From Pseudomonas paraeruginosa PA7 (GTDB taxonomy: Bacteria; Pseudomonadota; Gammaproteobacteria; Pseudomonadales; Pseudomonadaceae): a DNA stretch of 64,000 bases. The stretch spans positions 6,378,501-6,442,500 of the forward strand of contig NC_009656.1 in assembly GCF_000017205.1 (NCBI RefSeq), read 5' to 3'. The notes beneath the pieces were generated by a model. That model saw only the letters and a list, made by a program, of their open reading frames with translations, did no database searches and was not told where the DNA came from. The first letter of the stretch is position 1; each line of letters starts with the position of its first letter. A program made the translations under genes and the position numbers. Positions 8,827-17,593 of the stretch are shown piece after piece.

Positions 8827-9297
8827 ATGAGCGACGTCCGTCCCCCGCTTCCCCCCTTCACCGCCGAAACCGCCGCGCAGAAGGTCCGCGCCGCCGAGGA
8901 CGGCTGGAACAGCCGCGACCCGCAGCGCGTCTCGCTGGCCTACAGCCCCGACAGCGTCTGGCGCAATCGCTCGACCTTCGTCCGCGGCCGCGAGCGGATC
9001 GTCGAATTCCTCAGCGGCAAGTGGCAGCGCGAGCAGGAGTACCGGCTGATCAAGGAACTCTGGGCGTTTACCGGCAACCGCATCGCCGTGCGCTTCGCCT
9101 ATGAATGGCACGACGACTCGGGCAACTGGTTCCGCTCCTACGGCAACGAGAACTGGGCGTTCGACGAGCAGGGTTTGATGTACGAACGTCACGCCAGCAT
9201 CAACGACCTGCCGATCCGCGAGGACCAGCGGCTGTTCCGCTGGCCGCTGGGGCGCCGCCCGGACGACCATCCGTCGCTCGGCGAGCTCGGCCTCTGA
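8827..9297 (+). CDS. NTF2-like protein, DUF1348 family
   Basis: A 156-residue protein with a SnoaL/NTF2-like small alpha-beta barrel: AEDGWNSRDPQRVSLAYSPD, then SVWRNRSTFVRGRERIVEFL. The DUF1348 family (about 150 residues) has the same pattern. No catalytic role is known. A GAGGAG ribosome site precedes the ATG. It is separated from the dipeptidase gene by 221 bp, so it is probably a single gene divergent from cls. Confidence 0.8.
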   Translation: MSDVRPPLPPFTAETAAQKVRAAEDGWNSRDPQRVSLAYSPDSVWRNRSTFVRGRERIVEFLSGKWQREQEYRLIKELWAFTGNRIAVRFAYEWHDDSGNWFRSYGNENWAFDEQGLMYERHASINDLPIREDQRLFRWPLGRRPDDHPSLGELGL

Positions 9298-9411
9298 ACC
9301 CGCACCGGCAGGGGCGCGTTCGCTCCCCGTTGCCGGTCCCGGGCGGCCAGCGCCTGTTCCATCCGCGACATCGCCCTCCGTCGTTGCGGTCGCACGCTTG
9401 ACGCTTTCGGC

Positions 9412-9425
9412 ACGACCCTGGTCGT
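9412..9425. promoter_or_regulatory. Inverted repeat upstream of the dipeptidase/dgc genes
   Basis: ACGACC-CT-GGTCGT is a perfect 6-bp inverted repeat 94 bp before the dipeptidase start, in a 221-bp gap. It could be an operator for the dimethylglycine block. The binding protein is not known from sequence alone. Confidence 0.3.
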
Positions 9426-9518
9426 TTTCGGGCCGGGTCGCGCCGGGCCCCGACGATATGCTGCCCCCAAAGCGTCGGCACAAGTCCCGGCGCGCCCAGC
9501 CTGAAAGGGGTATGCCAG

Positions 9519-10496
9519 ATGAGCCCAGCCGAATTGCACGCCGACAGCATCGTCATCGACGGTCTGATCATCGCCAAGTGGAACCGCGAACTGTTCGAGG
9601 ACATGCGCAAGGGCGGCCTGACCGCCGCCAATTGCACCGTATCGGTATGGGAAGGCTTCCAGGCGACGGTGAACAATATCGTCGCCAGCAACAAGCTGAT
9701 CCGCGACAACAGCGACCTGGTGATCCCGGTGCGCAGCACCGCGGACATCCGCAAGGCCAAGGAGCAGGGCAAGACCGGCATCCTCTACGGCTTCCAGAAT
9801 GCCCACGCATTCGAGGACCAGCTCGGCTACGTCGAGGTGTTCAAGCAGCTCGGCGTGGGCATCGTGCAGATGTGCTACAACACCCAGAACCTGGTCGGCA
9901 CCGGCTGCTACGAGCGTGACGGCGGGCTCTCCGGCTTCGGTCGGGAGATCGTCGCGGAGATGAACCGGGTCGGCATCATGTGCGACCTCTCCCACGTCGG
10001 CAGCAAGACTTCCGAAGAAGTCATCCTCGAATCGAAGAAGCCGGTCTGCTACTCCCACTGCCTGCCGTCCGGTCTCAAGGAACACCCGCGCAACAAGTCC
10101 GACGAGGAGCTGAAGTTCATCGCCGACCATGGCGGCTTCGTCGGTGTGACCATGTTCGCGCCGTTCCTCAGGAAAGGCATCGACTCGACCATCGACGACT
10201 ACGCCGAGGCCATCGAGTACGTGATGAACATCGTCGGCGAGGACGCCATCGGCATCGGCACCGATTTCACCCAGGGCCACGGCCACGACTTCTTCGAGTG
10301 GCTGACCCACGACAAGGGCTACGCCCGGCGTCTGACCAACTTCGGCAAGATCGTCAACCCGCTGGGCATCCGCACCGTCGGCGAATTCCCCAACCTCACC
10401 GAGACCCTGCTCGAGCGCGGCATGCCCGAGCGCTTGGTGCGCAAGGTGATGGGCGAGAACTGGGTAAGGGTCCTGCAGGACGTCTGGGGCGAGTGA
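9519..10496 (+). CDS. Renal-dipeptidase-family (M19-like) protein of the dimethylglycine cluster
   Basis: A 325-residue TIM-barrel protein of the membrane/renal dipeptidase family. Conserved parts are MNRVGIMCDLSHVG (histidine), PVCYSHCLPSG (histidine) and GIGTDFTQG (aspartate). The family's N-terminal HxD metal motif (usually DGHND-like) is not seen: this protein reads SIVIDGLIIAKWN, so the metal centre may be altered. It precedes the DUF5943 gene and dgcAB on the same strand, and homologues of this gene sit in dgc clusters of other pseudomonads. A dipeptidase reaction is therefore uncertain; a role with a methylated amine or a peptide-linked betaine is conceivable. Confidence 0.75.
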   Translation: MSPAELHADSIVIDGLIIAKWNRELFEDMRKGGLTAANCTVSVWEGFQATVNNIVASNKLIRDNSDLVIPVRSTADIRKAKEQGKTGILYGFQNAHAFEDQLGYVEVFKQLGVGIVQMCYNTQNLVGTGCYERDGGLSGFGREIVAEMNRVGIMCDLSHVGSKTSEEVILESKKPVCYSHCLPSGLKEHPRNKSDEELKFIADHGGFVGVTMFAPFLRKGIDSTIDDYAEAIEYVMNIVGEDAIGIGTDFTQGHGHDFFEWLTHDKGYARRLTNFGKIVNPLGIRTVGEFPNLTETLLERGMPERLVRKVMGENWVRVLQDVWGE

Positions 10497-10572
10497 CTCC
10501 CGGCCCACTCCCGACTCGTCGCCTCTTCCTCAAGGGAGGGGCATTGCATCGCACCCATCTTCCCTCTCCCCG

Positions 10573-10596
10573 CCTCTCTCCCTGAAGGGAGAGAGG
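10573..10596. repeat. CCTCTCTCCC palindrome (gap repeat, copy 1)
   Basis: A 10-bp perfect stem (CCTCTCTCCC-TGAA-GGGAGAGAGG) sits between the dipeptidase and DUF5943 genes. It belongs to a family of similar palindromes in gaps of this window. Confidence 0.7.
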
Positions 10597-10622
10597 GAGT
10601 CAAAAGAATCGGAGCTTACACC

Positions 10623-11153
10623 ATGGCCAAACACGCCCCCCAACTGCCCATCGAGGTCGACAGCGAGACCGGCGTCTGGACCACCGACGCCCTGCCGATG
10701 CTCTACGTGCCGCGGCATTTCTTCGTCAACAACCACATGGGCATCGAGGAAGTGCTGGGCGCCGACGCCTACGCCGAGATCCTCTACAAGGCCGGCTACA
10801 AGTCCGCCTGGCACTGGTGCGAGAAGGAAGCCGAATGCCACGGCCTGGAAGGCGTGGCGGTGTTCGAGCACTACATGAAGCGCCTGTCCCAGCGCGGCTG
10901 GGGCCTGTTCGAGATCGAGCGGATCAACCTCGAGGAAGGCACCGCCGAGGTCCGCCTGCGGCACTCCGCCTTCGTCTACGTCTACGGCAAGGTCAACCGC
11001 AAGGTCGACTACATGTTCACCGGCTGGTTCGCCGGCGCCATGGACCAGATCCTCGCCGCCCGCGGCAGCAGCCTGCGCACCGTGGCCGAACAGGTCTACA
11101 GCGGCGCCGAGGACGGTCACGAAGACGGCCTGTTCGTCGTCAAACCCCTGTAA
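10623..11153 (+). CDS. DUF5943 domain protein of the dgc cluster
   Basis: A 176-residue cytoplasmic protein of unknown function (MAKHAPQLPIEVDSETG). It has a compact alpha-beta sequence with HWCEKEAECHGLEGVAVFEH near the middle and VRLRHSAFVYVYGKVNRKVD, which resembles the ligand-binding 4-vinyl-reductase (V4R) type fold; that resemblance is only my reading. The gene lies 15 bp before dgcA and surely shares its transcript. Its strict association with dgcA suggests an accessory role in dimethylglycine oxidation, perhaps in sensing or assembly. Confidence 0.75.
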   Translation: MAKHAPQLPIEVDSETGVWTTDALPMLYVPRHFFVNNHMGIEEVLGADAYAEILYKAGYKSAWHWCEKEAECHGLEGVAVFEHYMKRLSQRGWGLFEIERINLEEGTAEVRLRHSAFVYVYGKVNRKVDYMFTGWFAGAMDQILAARGSSLRTVAEQVYSGAEDGHEDGLFVVKPL

Positions 11154-11168
11154 GCCGAGGAAAGGGTC

Positions 11169-13229
11169 ATGGCCTTCGAAGCAATGTTCCAGCCGATCCA
11201 GATCGGCAAGCTGACCATCCGCAACCGCGTGCTCTCCACCGCCCACGCCGAGGTCTACGCCACCGACGGCGGGATGACCACCGAGCGCTACGTGAAGTAC
11301 TACGAGGAAAAGGCCAAGGGCGGCATCGGCCTGGCCATCTGTGGCGGCTCCTCGGTGGTCGCCATCGACAGCCCGCAGCAGTGGTGGAGTTCGGTGAACC
11401 TGTCCACCGACCGGATCATCCCGCACTTCCAGAACCTGGCGGACGCCATGCACAAGCACGGCGCCAAGATCATGATCCAGATTACCCACATGGGGCGCCG
11501 TTCGCGCTGGGACGGCTACCACTGGCCGACCCTGATGTCGCCGTCGGGTATCCGCGAGCCGGTGCACCGCGCCACCTGCAAGACCATCGAGGTGGAGGAG
11601 ATCTGGCGGGTCATCGGCAACTACGCGCAGGCCGCCCGCCGCGCCAAGGAAGGCGGCCTGGACGGCGTCGAGCTGTCCGCCGTGCACCAGCACATGATCG
11701 ACCAGTTCTGGAGTCCACGGGTCAACAAGCGTACCGACGAATGGGGTGGCAGCTTCGAGGGGCGGATGAAGTTCGGCCTCGAGGTGCTCAAGGCAGTGCG
11801 CGCCGAGGTCGGCGAGGACTTCTGCGTCGGCATGCGCATCTGCGGCGACGAATTCCACCCGGACGGCCTGTCCCACGAGGACATGAAGCAGATCGCCAAG
11901 TACTACAGCGATACCGGCATGCTCGACTTCATTGGCGTGGTCGGCTCCGGCTGCGATACCCACAACACCCTGGCCAACGTCATCCCCAACATGACCTTCC
12001 CGCCGGAGCCGTTCCTGCACCTGGCGGCCGGCATCAAGGAAGTGGTCGATGTGCCGGTGCTGCACGCGCAGAACATCAAGGACCCGAACCAGGCCACGCG
12101 CATCCTCGAAGGCGGCTACGTGGACATGGTCGGCATGACCCGCGCGCACATCGCCGACCCGCACCTGATCGCCAAGATCAAGATGGGCCAGGTCGACCAG
12201 ATCAAGCAGTGCGTCGGCGCCAACTACTGCATCGACCGCCAGTACCAGGGCCTGGACGTGCTGTGCATCCAGAACGCCGCGACCTCCCGCGAATACATGG
12301 GCGTGCCGCACATCATCGAGAAATCCACCGGGCCGAAGCGCAAGGTGGTGGTGGTCGGCGGCGGGCCGGCCGGGATGGAGGCTGCCCGCGTGGCGGCCGA
12401 ACGTGGCCACGACGTGACCCTGTTCGAGAAGAAGGACCAGCTCGGCGGCCAGATCACCACCGCCGCCAGGGCGCCGCAGCGCGACCAGATCGCCGGCATC
12501 ACCCGTTGGTACCAACTGGAGCTGGCGCGCCTGGGCATCGACCTGCGCCTGGGCACCGCGGCCGACCCCGAGACCATCCTCGACCTGCGCCCGGACGTGG
12601 TGGTGCTGGCCAACGGCGGACATCCGTTCCTCGAGCAGAACGAACACTGGGGCGCCGCCGAAGGCCTGGTGGTGAGCAGCTGGGACGTGCTCGACGGCAC
12701 GGTCGAGCCGGGCAAGAACGTGCTGGTCTACGACACCATCTGCGAGTTCAGCGGCATGTCGGTGGCGGACTTCCTCGCCGACAAGGGCGCCCAGGTGGAG
12801 ATCGTCACCGACGACATCAAGCCGGGCGTGGCCATCGGCGGCACCACCTTCCCCACCTACTACCGCAGCATGTACCCCAGGGAAGTGATCATGACCGGCG
12901 ACCTGATGCTGGAGAAGGTCTACCGCGAGGGCGACAGGCTGGTGGCGGTGCTGGAGAACGAATACACCGGCGCGCGGGAAGAGCGGGTGGTCGACCAGGT
13001 GGTGGTGGAAAACGGCGTGCGCCCCGACGAGAGCCTCTACTACGCGCTCAAGCAGGGCTCGCGGAACAAGGGCCAGATCGACGTCGAGGCGCTGTTCGCG
13101 ATCCAGCCGCAGCCCTGCCTCAGCCAGTCCGGAGAAGGCTACCTGCTGTTCCGCATCGGCGACTGCGTGGCCCAGCGCAACACCCATGCGGCGATCTATG
13201 ACGCGCTGCGCTTGTGCAAGGATTTCTAA
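11169..13229 (+). CDS. dgcA: Dimethylglycine catabolism flavoprotein DgcA
   Basis: A 686-residue flavin/iron-sulfur oxidoreductase of the 2,4-dienoyl-CoA reductase / trimethylamine dehydrogenase type. The N-terminal part is an Old Yellow Enzyme TIM barrel (MFQPIQIGKLTIRNRVLSTA, ITHMGRRSRW). A 4Fe-4S cysteine cluster follows near CVGANYCIDRQYQGLDVLC, then an NAD/FAD Rossmann domain (KVVVVGGGPAGMEAARVAAE). Together with DgcB it is required for demethylating dimethylglycine to sarcosine. It is downstream of the DUF5943 gene and about 100 bp upstream of dgcB, with a palindrome in the gap. Confidence 0.93.
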   Translation: MAFEAMFQPIQIGKLTIRNRVLSTAHAEVYATDGGMTTERYVKYYEEKAKGGIGLAICGGSSVVAIDSPQQWWSSVNLSTDRIIPHFQNLADAMHKHGAKIMIQITHMGRRSRWDGYHWPTLMSPSGIREPVHRATCKTIEVEEIWRVIGNYAQAARRAKEGGLDGVELSAVHQHMIDQFWSPRVNKRTDEWGGSFEGRMKFGLEVLKAVRAEVGEDFCVGMRICGDEFHPDGLSHEDMKQIAKYYSDTGMLDFIGVVGSGCDTHNTLANVIPNMTFPPEPFLHLAAGIKEVVDVPVLHAQNIKDPNQATRILEGGYVDMVGMTRAHIADPHLIAKIKMGQVDQIKQCVGANYCIDRQYQGLDVLCIQNAATSREYMGVPHIIEKSTGPKRKVVVVGGGPAGMEAARVAAERGHDVTLFEKKDQLGGQITTAARAPQRDQIAGITRWYQLELARLGIDLRLGTAADPETILDLRPDVVVLANGGHPFLEQNEHWGAAEGLVVSSWDVLDGTVEPGKNVLVYDTICEFSGMSVADFLADKGAQVEIVTDDIKPGVAIGGTTFPTYYRSMYPREVIMTGDLMLEKVYREGDRLVAVLENEYTGAREERVVDQVVVENGVRPDESLYYALKQGSRNKGQIDVEALFAIQPQPCLSQSGEGYLLFRIGDCVAQRNTHAAIYDALRLCKDF

Positions 13230-13267
13230 GACACGCCTCGTGGCTTCCGACCGGCACGGCCGGCCCT

Positions 13268-13289
13268 CCTCTCCCGCAAGCGGGATAGG
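13268..13289. repeat. CCTCTCCCGC palindrome (gap repeat, copy 2)
   Basis: A 10-bp stem with one mismatch and an AA loop in the dgcA-dgcB gap. It is related to the other CCTCTCCC palindromes. Confidence 0.6.
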
Positions 13290-13332
13290 GGGCCGATCCA
13301 GCGCCGCCTGACGTCCCGCAGGGAGACCAGAA

Positions 13333-15309
13333 ATGCTCGACACCCTCCTCCCCCTCCTGCTCTTCGCCGCCCTGGCACTTGCCGTGCTTGGCGCCGCGAA
13401 GCGCTTCCTCATGTGGCGCCGCGGCCGACCCTCCAGGGTCGACTGGATCGGCGGCCTCATGCAGATGCCGCGTCGCTACCTGGTGGACCTGCACCATGTG
13501 GTCGAGCGCGACAGGTACATGTCCAGGACGCACGTGGCCACCGCCGGCGGCTTCGTCCTGGCAGCGCTGCTGGCGATCCTGGTGCACGGCTTCGGCCTGC
13601 ACGACCGCATCCTCGGCTTCGCCCTGCTGGCGGCCACGGCGCTGATGTTCGTCGGCGCGCTGTTCGTCGCCCGCCGCCGCCTCGACCCGCCGTCGCGGCT
13701 GTCGAAGGGGCCCTGGATGCGCCTGCCGAAGAGCCTGCTGGCGTTCGCCGCGAGCTTCTTCCTCGCCACCCTGCCGGTGGCCGGGATCCTGCCGGAAGGC
13801 TTCGGCGGCTGGTTCCTCGCCGGCCTCCTTGCCATTGGCGTGGCCTGGGGTGTGTCCGAGCTGTTCCTCGGCATGACCTGGGGCGGGCCGATGAAGCACG
13901 CCTTCGCCGGTGCCCTGCACCTGGCCTGGCACCGCCGCGCCGAACGGTTCTCCAGAAAAGATGGGCGCGGCGGCCGCTCCACCGGCCTCAAGGCGCTCGA
14001 CCTGGCCGATCCGCAGGCGCCGCTGGGGGTGGAAAAGCCTACCGACTTCACCTGGAACCAACTGCTCGGTTTCGACGCCTGCGTGCAGTGCGGCAAGTGC
14101 GAGGCGATGTGCCCGGCGTTCGCCGCCGGCCAGCCGCTGAACCCGAAGAAGCTGATCCAGGACATGGTCATCGGCCTGGCCGGCGGCAACGACGCGAAAT
14201 TCGCCGGCAGCCCCTATCCAGGCAAACCGCTGGGCGAACATGGCGGCGGCCCGCACCAGCCGATCGTCGCGCTGGACGGCAAGGCCCTGGTCGACGCCGA
14301 CACCCTGTGGTCCTGCACCACCTGCCGCGCCTGCGTCGAGGAATGCCCGATGATGATCGAGCACGTCGACGCCATCGTCGACATGCGCCGCCACCTGACC
14401 CTGGAGAAAGGTGCCACGCCGAACAAGGGCGCCGAGGTGCTGGACAACCTGATCGCCACCGACAATCCCGGCGGCTTCGCTCCCGGCGGCCGGCTGAACT
14501 GGGCGGCGGACCTGAACCTGCCGCTGATGAGCGAGAAGAAATCCGTCGACGTGCTGTTCTGGGTCGGCGACGGCGCCTTCGACATGCGCAACCAGCGCAC
14601 CCTGCGCGCCTTCGTGAAGATCCTCAAGGCGGCGCGAGTGGACTTCGCCGTGCTCGGCCTGGAGGAGCGCGACAGCGGCGACGTGGCGCGCCGCCTGGGC
14701 GACGAGGCGACCTTCCAGAACCTGGCCAGGCGCAACATCGCGACCCTGGCGCGATACCGCTTCGCCCGCATCGTCAGCTGCGACCCGCACAGCTTCCATG
14801 TGCTGAGGAACGAATACGGCGCCCTCGGCGGCGACTACCAGGTGCTGCACCACAGCACCTTCATCGACGAACTGCTGCGCGCCGGCACGCTGCGACTGGG
14901 CCGCAGCAAGGCCGGCAGCGTCACCTACCACGACCCCTGCTACCTCGGCCGCTACAACGGCGAGTACGAGGCGCCGCGCAACGTGCTGCGCGCACTCGGC
15001 ATCGAGGTCAAGGAAATGCAACGCTCCGGCTTCCGCTCGCGCTGCTGCGGCGGTGGCGGCGGCGCGCCGATCACCGACATCCCCGGCAAGCAGCGGATCC
15101 CCGACATGCGCATGGCCGACATCCGCGAGACCGGCGCCGAGCTGGTGGCCGTCGGCTGCCCGCAATGCACCGCGATGCTCGAGGGCGTAGTGGCGCCGCG
15201 ACCGGAGATCAAGGACATCGCCGAGCTGGTGGCGGAAGCGCTGATAGAGCAGGCGGAAGCGCCGGCAAAAAAGCCGGTGCGGCGTGAAGCCGTGGCGGAG
15301 GTGCATTGA
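13333..15309 (+). CDS. dgcB: Dimethylglycine catabolism Fe-S membrane oxidoreductase DgcB
   Basis: A 658-residue protein with several N-terminal membrane segments (TLLPLLLFAALALAVLGAA, and stretches around residues 75-95, 100-115, 135-155 and 160-175). Two ferredoxin-type clusters follow (CVQCGKCEAMCP and CTTCRACVEECP), then a C-terminal CCG domain pair (HDPCYLGRYNGEYEAPRN and SRCCGGGGGAP). The layout resembles HdrD/GlpC-like electron carriers. It probably accepts electrons from the DgcA/ETF route and passes them to the membrane quinone pool. Genes for ETF subunits follow directly. Confidence 0.92.
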   Translation: MLDTLLPLLLFAALALAVLGAAKRFLMWRRGRPSRVDWIGGLMQMPRRYLVDLHHVVERDRYMSRTHVATAGGFVLAALLAILVHGFGLHDRILGFALLAATALMFVGALFVARRRLDPPSRLSKGPWMRLPKSLLAFAASFFLATLPVAGILPEGFGGWFLAGLLAIGVAWGVSELFLGMTWGGPMKHAFAGALHLAWHRRAERFSRKDGRGGRSTGLKALDLADPQAPLGVEKPTDFTWNQLLGFDACVQCGKCEAMCPAFAAGQPLNPKKLIQDMVIGLAGGNDAKFAGSPYPGKPLGEHGGGPHQPIVALDGKALVDADTLWSCTTCRACVEECPMMIEHVDAIVDMRRHLTLEKGATPNKGAEVLDNLIATDNPGGFAPGGRLNWAADLNLPLMSEKKSVDVLFWVGDGAFDMRNQRTLRAFVKILKAARVDFAVLGLEERDSGDVARRLGDEATFQNLARRNIATLARYRFARIVSCDPHSFHVLRNEYGALGGDYQVLHHSTFIDELLRAGTLRLGRSKAGSVTYHDPCYLGRYNGEYEAPRNVLRALGIEVKEMQRSGFRSRCCGGGGGAPITDIPGKQRIPDMRMADIRETGAELVAVGCPQCTAMLEGVVAPRPEIKDIAELVAEALIEQAEAPAKKPVRREAVAEVH

Positions 15310-15366
15310 TGAGAGTGTCGAGCTTCGCATCAGGTCCGCTGCTGACCGGGGCAGCACGGATAGTGG

Positions 15367-15386
15367 CCTCTCCCTCCAGGGAGAGG
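15367..15386. repeat. CCTCTCCCT palindrome (gap repeat, copy 3)
   Basis: A 9-bp perfect stem (CCTCTCCCT-CC-AGGGAGAGG) between dgcB and the ETF alpha gene. Confidence 0.65.
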
Positions 15387-15427
15387 ACCGGGGAAGAGGG
15401 TAGCCGCAGCCACAGGAAGCATTCCGC

Positions 15428-16660
15428 ATGAACGACATCGTCCGCCGCGACCCACGCGCCGAATGGATCGCCCGCAACCGCCTGCATCCGCTGCATGCGG
15501 CCATGCAGTCCGCCCAGGGCGGCGAAGCGCGCTGGATGGGCCCCAACGGCGTGCTCCGCAAGAACCCGCACGCCGTCGGCTTCGTCGGGCCCAACGGCAT
15601 CCGCCGCATCGATCGCTCCGGCTGCCAGCAGGGCGGCGGCGCGCGCCGCGCCAGCGTAGCGCAGGAAGCGCAGTTGCCGCTGCATGTGATCGAGCAACCG
15701 GCATTCCTCGTCGCGGTGGTCCCGGACCTGGTCGGCGGTCGCCTCACCAGCCACGACAAGGATCTCCTCGGCCTGGCCCGCAAGCTCGCCGGCAGCGACG
15801 GCGCGGTGCTCGCCGTGGTGTTCGGCGAACACAAGGAAAGCGCCTTCGACAGTGCCGGCGTCGATCGCCTGCTGCACCTTGCCGGCGACCAGTACGACGG
15901 CTACGCGCCCGAGCAACGGGTTCTGGCGTTGCGCAACCTGGAAAACCAGTTCGTCCCGCGTCACTGGCTGTTCCCGGACAGCCGCAGCGGCGGCGGCGAA
16001 CTGGGCCGGCGCCTGGCCGCCGCCCTCGGCGAACGACCGGCCACGCGCGTCTGGCAGGTCGAGGAGGGTCGCTGCATCGGCCGCGCCGGCGCCGGCCGCG
16101 AGGACATCCAGCGCGCCCTGCCGCGCCTGCTGCTGGCCGCGGCGGAATGCGCCGAGCCGGTCAGCGAGACCCGCCATGAGGTTCGCGAACTGCACATGGC
16201 CGAGCAGGTGGCGCGCAACCTGCCACGCATCGAGGACCTCGGCCCGGTGGCCGTGGACCCGGCGCGGATTCCCATGGCCGAGGCCGAGTTCATCCTCTCC
16301 GGCGGCAACGGCGTGCAGGACTGGGCACTGTTCCACCAGGCCGCCGCCGCCCTCGGCGCCACCGAGGGCGCCTCGCGGGTGGCGGTGGATGACGGGCACA
16401 TGCCGCGCAACCGCCAGGTCGGCGCCACCGGTACCTGGGTCACCGCGCGGGTCTACCTGGCGGTGGGCATCTCCGGGGCGATCCAGCACCTGCAGGGCAT
16501 AGGCGCCTGCGACAAGGTAGTGGCGGTGAACCGCGACGCCGGCTGCGACATGATCAAGCGCGCCGATCTCTCGGTGATCGGCGACTCGACGGAAATCCTC
16601 CGCGCGCTGGTCCGCCTGGCCGAGGCACACCGCAACGGCGCCGCACGCGATGCGGCCTGA
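15428..16660 (+). CDS. Electron transfer flavoprotein alpha-subunit-like protein
   Basis: A 410-residue EtfA-family protein. The C-terminal FAD domain has the family pattern GATGTWVTARVYLAVGISGA and VVAVNRDAGCDMIKRADLSV. It is longer than housekeeping EtfA (about 310 residues) because of an N-terminal extension of about 80 residues. Placed after dgcB and before an EtfB-like gene, it likely shuttles electrons from dimethylglycine (and perhaps sarcosine) oxidation to DgcB. This is context-based; the housekeeping etfAB lies elsewhere in such genomes. Confidence 0.85.
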   Translation: MNDIVRRDPRAEWIARNRLHPLHAAMQSAQGGEARWMGPNGVLRKNPHAVGFVGPNGIRRIDRSGCQQGGGARRASVAQEAQLPLHVIEQPAFLVAVVPDLVGGRLTSHDKDLLGLARKLAGSDGAVLAVVFGEHKESAFDSAGVDRLLHLAGDQYDGYAPEQRVLALRNLENQFVPRHWLFPDSRSGGGELGRRLAAALGERPATRVWQVEEGRCIGRAGAGREDIQRALPRLLLAAAECAEPVSETRHEVRELHMAEQVARNLPRIEDLGPVAVDPARIPMAEAEFILSGGNGVQDWALFHQAAAALGATEGASRVAVDDGHMPRNRQVGATGTWVTARVYLAVGISGAIQHLQGIGACDKVVAVNRDAGCDMIKRADLSVIGDSTEILRALVRLAEAHRNGAARDAA

Positions 16661-16695
16661 ATCCGCTTCCACGTACCTTGCATCGGTATCGAACC

Positions 16696-17469
16696 ATGAC
16701 TGAGCTGAACATCGTCGCGCTGGTCTCCATCGGCGCCCACCCCGCCTCCGGACGCCCGCGCCGCGCCGAACAGGACGCCCGCGCGGTGGAGCTCGGCCTG
16801 CGCCTGAGCGGCCCGCGCCTGCAGGTGCTGCACGCCGGCGACCCGCACGCCGAGGCGCTGCGCGGCTATCTCGGAATGGGCCTGGAACGCTTGTCCGTGC
16901 TGGAACAGCCGGCCGGCGCCGACGCCCTGCCCGCACTGGCCGAGCACCTGCGCGACTCCCGCGCGCAACTGGTGCTCACCGGCAGCCAGGCGGAAACCGG
17001 GGAAGGCTCCGGGATGCTGCCCTTCCTCCTCGCCGAGCGCCTGGGCTGGCCACTGGTGGTCGGCCTGGCCGAGGTCGAGAAGGTCGAAGACGGCAGCGCC
17101 CAGGTCCTCCAGGCCCTGCCTCGCGGCCAGCGACGCCGCCTGCGGGTACGCCTGCCGTTCGTCGCCAGTGTCGACAATGCCGCGCCGGCGGCCCGGCAGA
17201 GCGCCTTCGGCCCGGCCCGGCGTGGCGAGATCGAGGCCCATGAGGTGGAGGTGGTCGACGACCCGCTGCTCGCCGAAGACAGCCTGCAACCGGCCCGGCC
17301 GCGACCGAAGCGGCTCAAGGTGATCAGGGCGAAGACCGGCGCCGAGCGGATGAAAGCCGCCACCGCCAAGGCCTCCGGCGGTACCGGGCAGGTACTCAAG
17401 GATCTTTCGGCGGAATCCGGTGCCGAAGCCATCTTCAAGCTCCTGCGCGAGGAAGGCGTGATCCGCTGA
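16696..17469 (+). CDS. Electron transfer flavoprotein beta-subunit-like protein
   Basis: A 257-residue EtfB-family protein (AEQDARAVELGLRLSG, then LVLTGSQAETGEGSGMLPFL in the nucleotide-binding core). The ATG at 16696 was chosen over a TTG at 16678; the ribosome site is weak, suggesting coupling to the EtfA-like gene 35 bp upstream. It ends the dimethylglycine block. Together with the EtfA-like protein it forms a probable dedicated ETF heterodimer. Confidence 0.83.
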   Translation: MTELNIVALVSIGAHPASGRPRRAEQDARAVELGLRLSGPRLQVLHAGDPHAEALRGYLGMGLERLSVLEQPAGADALPALAEHLRDSRAQLVLTGSQAETGEGSGMLPFLLAERLGWPLVVGLAEVEKVEDGSAQVLQALPRGQRRRLRVRLPFVASVDNAAPAARQSAFGPARRGEIEAHEVEVVDDPLLAEDSLQPARPRPKRLKVIRAKTGAERMKAATAKASGGTGQVLKDLSAESGAEAIFKLLREEGVIR

Positions 17470-17517
17470 AGCGGGCCAGGATGCACTGTGCTCCAGATCA
17501 CAAGTTATGACGCGGTG

Positions 17518-17548
17518 ACGATAAATTATTGTATTACGATAATTTATT
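17518..17548. promoter_or_regulatory. AT-rich direct and inverted repeat, candidate operator
   Basis: A 13-nt direct repeat ACGATAAWTTATT occurs at 17518-17530 and 17536-17548. The same stretch holds a 9-bp inverted repeat (ATAAATTAT/ATAATTTAT). It lies about 45 bp before the DUF2975-XRE gene pair in otherwise GC-rich DNA. It is a candidate site for that XRE regulator. Confidence 0.45.
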
Positions 17549-17593
17549 CCCTAGTTTCGCCATCCAGACGCGAAACACACAGGGGAACCCGGC

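Noticed and set aside
10530..13460. 976-codon minus-strand open frame opposite dgcA
   Set aside because: A high-GC shadow of dgcA and its neighbours; its composition (long runs of Gly, His, Val, Asp) is typical of antisense frames.
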